From Williamsia sp. 1138 (GTDB lineage: Bacteria; Actinomycetota; Actinomycetes; Mycobacteriales; Mycobacteriaceae), in contig NZ_MJEJ02000025.1 in NCBI RefSeq assembly GCF_002095435.2, forward strand, positions 1 to 64,000: a stretch of 64,000 bases of DNA, in the 5' to 3' direction. Under the pieces are notes generated by a model. It made no database searches and was not told the origin of the DNA. It saw nothing but the letters and a program-made list of their open reading frames with translations. Of this stretch, positions 63,444-64,000 are shown piece by piece; position 1 is the first letter of the stretch, and each line of letters opens with the position of its first letter. The position numbers were made by a program, and so were the translations under genes.

Positions 63444-64000
63444 GGTGTTCCCACCGGCTTGTCGGCTATCCACTGCGTGACCGGAAGAGTCGGCCGCCAG
63501 GCGGTCATCGACCCGAGCGGTTCGGCGTGATCGACCTGAAAACGACGAAGCGTGCCACCGACCGCGGAGTGCCAGGTGACCAGCAGCGCCTCGGATTCGA
63601 TGGTCACAGCGTTGACGACGATGCGCCCACCCTCGAGCAGCGCGTCCCAGCAACCCTCCAAGATTCCCGCTGTGGTCACGCCGCCACCGATGAAAATCGC
63701 ATCGGGGTCGGGCGCGTGTACGAAGTGCTCCGGAGCGGACTCGAGTATCGTCAGCCCTTGCGCTACCCCGAATTCTGAGGCGTTGTGCCCGATCCGATCA
63801 CGGCGAGCGCCGTCGGACTCGAATGCTATTGCGCTGCAGGAGGGATCAGTGCGCAACCACTCGATCGCGACGCTTCCCGCGCCTGCGCCGACATCCCACA
63901 ACAGTTGACGCGCGGCGGGACGCAGCGCCGTGACCGTCAAGGCTCGAATTGCCTGCTTCGTCATCTGCCCGTCATTGCTGAAATCGGTGTCGGGAAGACC
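63440..64000 (-). CDS. cobL: Precorrin-6Y C5,15-methyltransferase (decarboxylating), partial
   Basis: The C-terminal part of CobL: the CbiT-like domain that decarboxylates and methylates C-15. LWDVGAGAGSVAIEWLRTDP is SAM motif I; FIGGGVTTAGILEGCWDALL and GGRIVVNAVTIESEALLVTW follow. The frame stays open to base 64000, and the residues upstream of the internal Met (LPDTDFSNDGQMTKQAIRAL) are typical of the junction to the N-terminal CbiE-like domain, which lies outside the window. The gene is therefore 5'-truncated by the window, not by a mutation. Confidence 0.93.
   Translation of the reverse strand, partial: GLPDTDFSNDGQMTKQAIRALTVTALRPAARQLLWDVGAGAGSVAIEWLRTDPSCSAIAFESDGARRDRIGHNASEFGVAQGLTILESAPEHFVHAPDPDAIFIGGGVTTAGILEGCWDALLEGGRIVVNAVTIESEALLVTWHSAVGGTLRRFQVDHAEPLGSMTAWRPTLPVTQWIADKPVGTP

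Overview
The window is a high-GC actinobacterial chromosome segment, most probably from a mycolic-acid-containing genus such as Gordonia or a close relative. This is inferred from gene content: RbpA beside a Rv2049c-like zinc-finger gene, separate ppm1 and lnt genes, FxsA, a DesA3-type desaturase with its Rv3230c-type reductase, and an aerobic cobalamin locus. From rbpA to cobL the order resembles, from memory, M. tuberculosis Rv2049c-Rv2072c. No rRNA, tRNA or CRISPR array was seen.

Layout. About 1-7.4 kb is accessory DNA: a frameshifted IS256-type transposase cut by the window edge, a decayed IS481-type transposase tail, an operon of a small ORF, an ECF41 sigma factor and a flavodoxin, and a cassette of a frameshifted zinc-ribbon tyrosine recombinase with an XRE regulator. 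Imperfect 34-bp direct repeats (4430 and 7360) flank that cassette. An RCC1-repeat gene with no normal start follows. From 8.9 to 14.7 kb there is a catabolic-looking set (acyl-CoA synthetase, LLM oxidoreductase, TetR, SDR, HAD, ComB-like phosphatase). Tandem operator-like sites with identical 22-bp spacing lie before two of its transcription units.

From 14.7 to 37.3 kb come ordinary metabolic genes: an HpnE-like oxidase, a DUF3995 protein and an Fe-S photolyase; two paralogous acyl desaturases; MalQ; a PaoABC-type molybdenum aldehyde oxidoreductase; a PAP2-diacylglycerol kinase fusion; a TetR/thioesterase pair; and a class III cyclase.

The most interesting block is 37.4-48.3 kb, a Ter (tellurium/stress) island. 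A TerC-like membrane protein and a canonical TerD face a tightly coupled operon that encodes a coiled-coil protein, a HpcH/CitE-like lyase, a PRTase-TRSP protein, a StiP/PELOTA protein, a HAD phosphatase, a two-domain TerD and a TerD fused to an apparently Walker-less FtsK-like domain. Such sets have been predicted to make a nucleoside-like metabolite, but the chemistry is unproven as far as I know. The usual ATP-grasp partner is not visible here.

The last part (48.3-64 kb) is conserved core: rbpA with a strong terminator, pirin, ppm1, lnt, an amidohydrolase, fxsA, then cobN behind a cobalamin riboswitch, cobG-cobH-cobIJ on the plus strand and cobL-cobM-cobK on the minus strand. cobL runs off the window.
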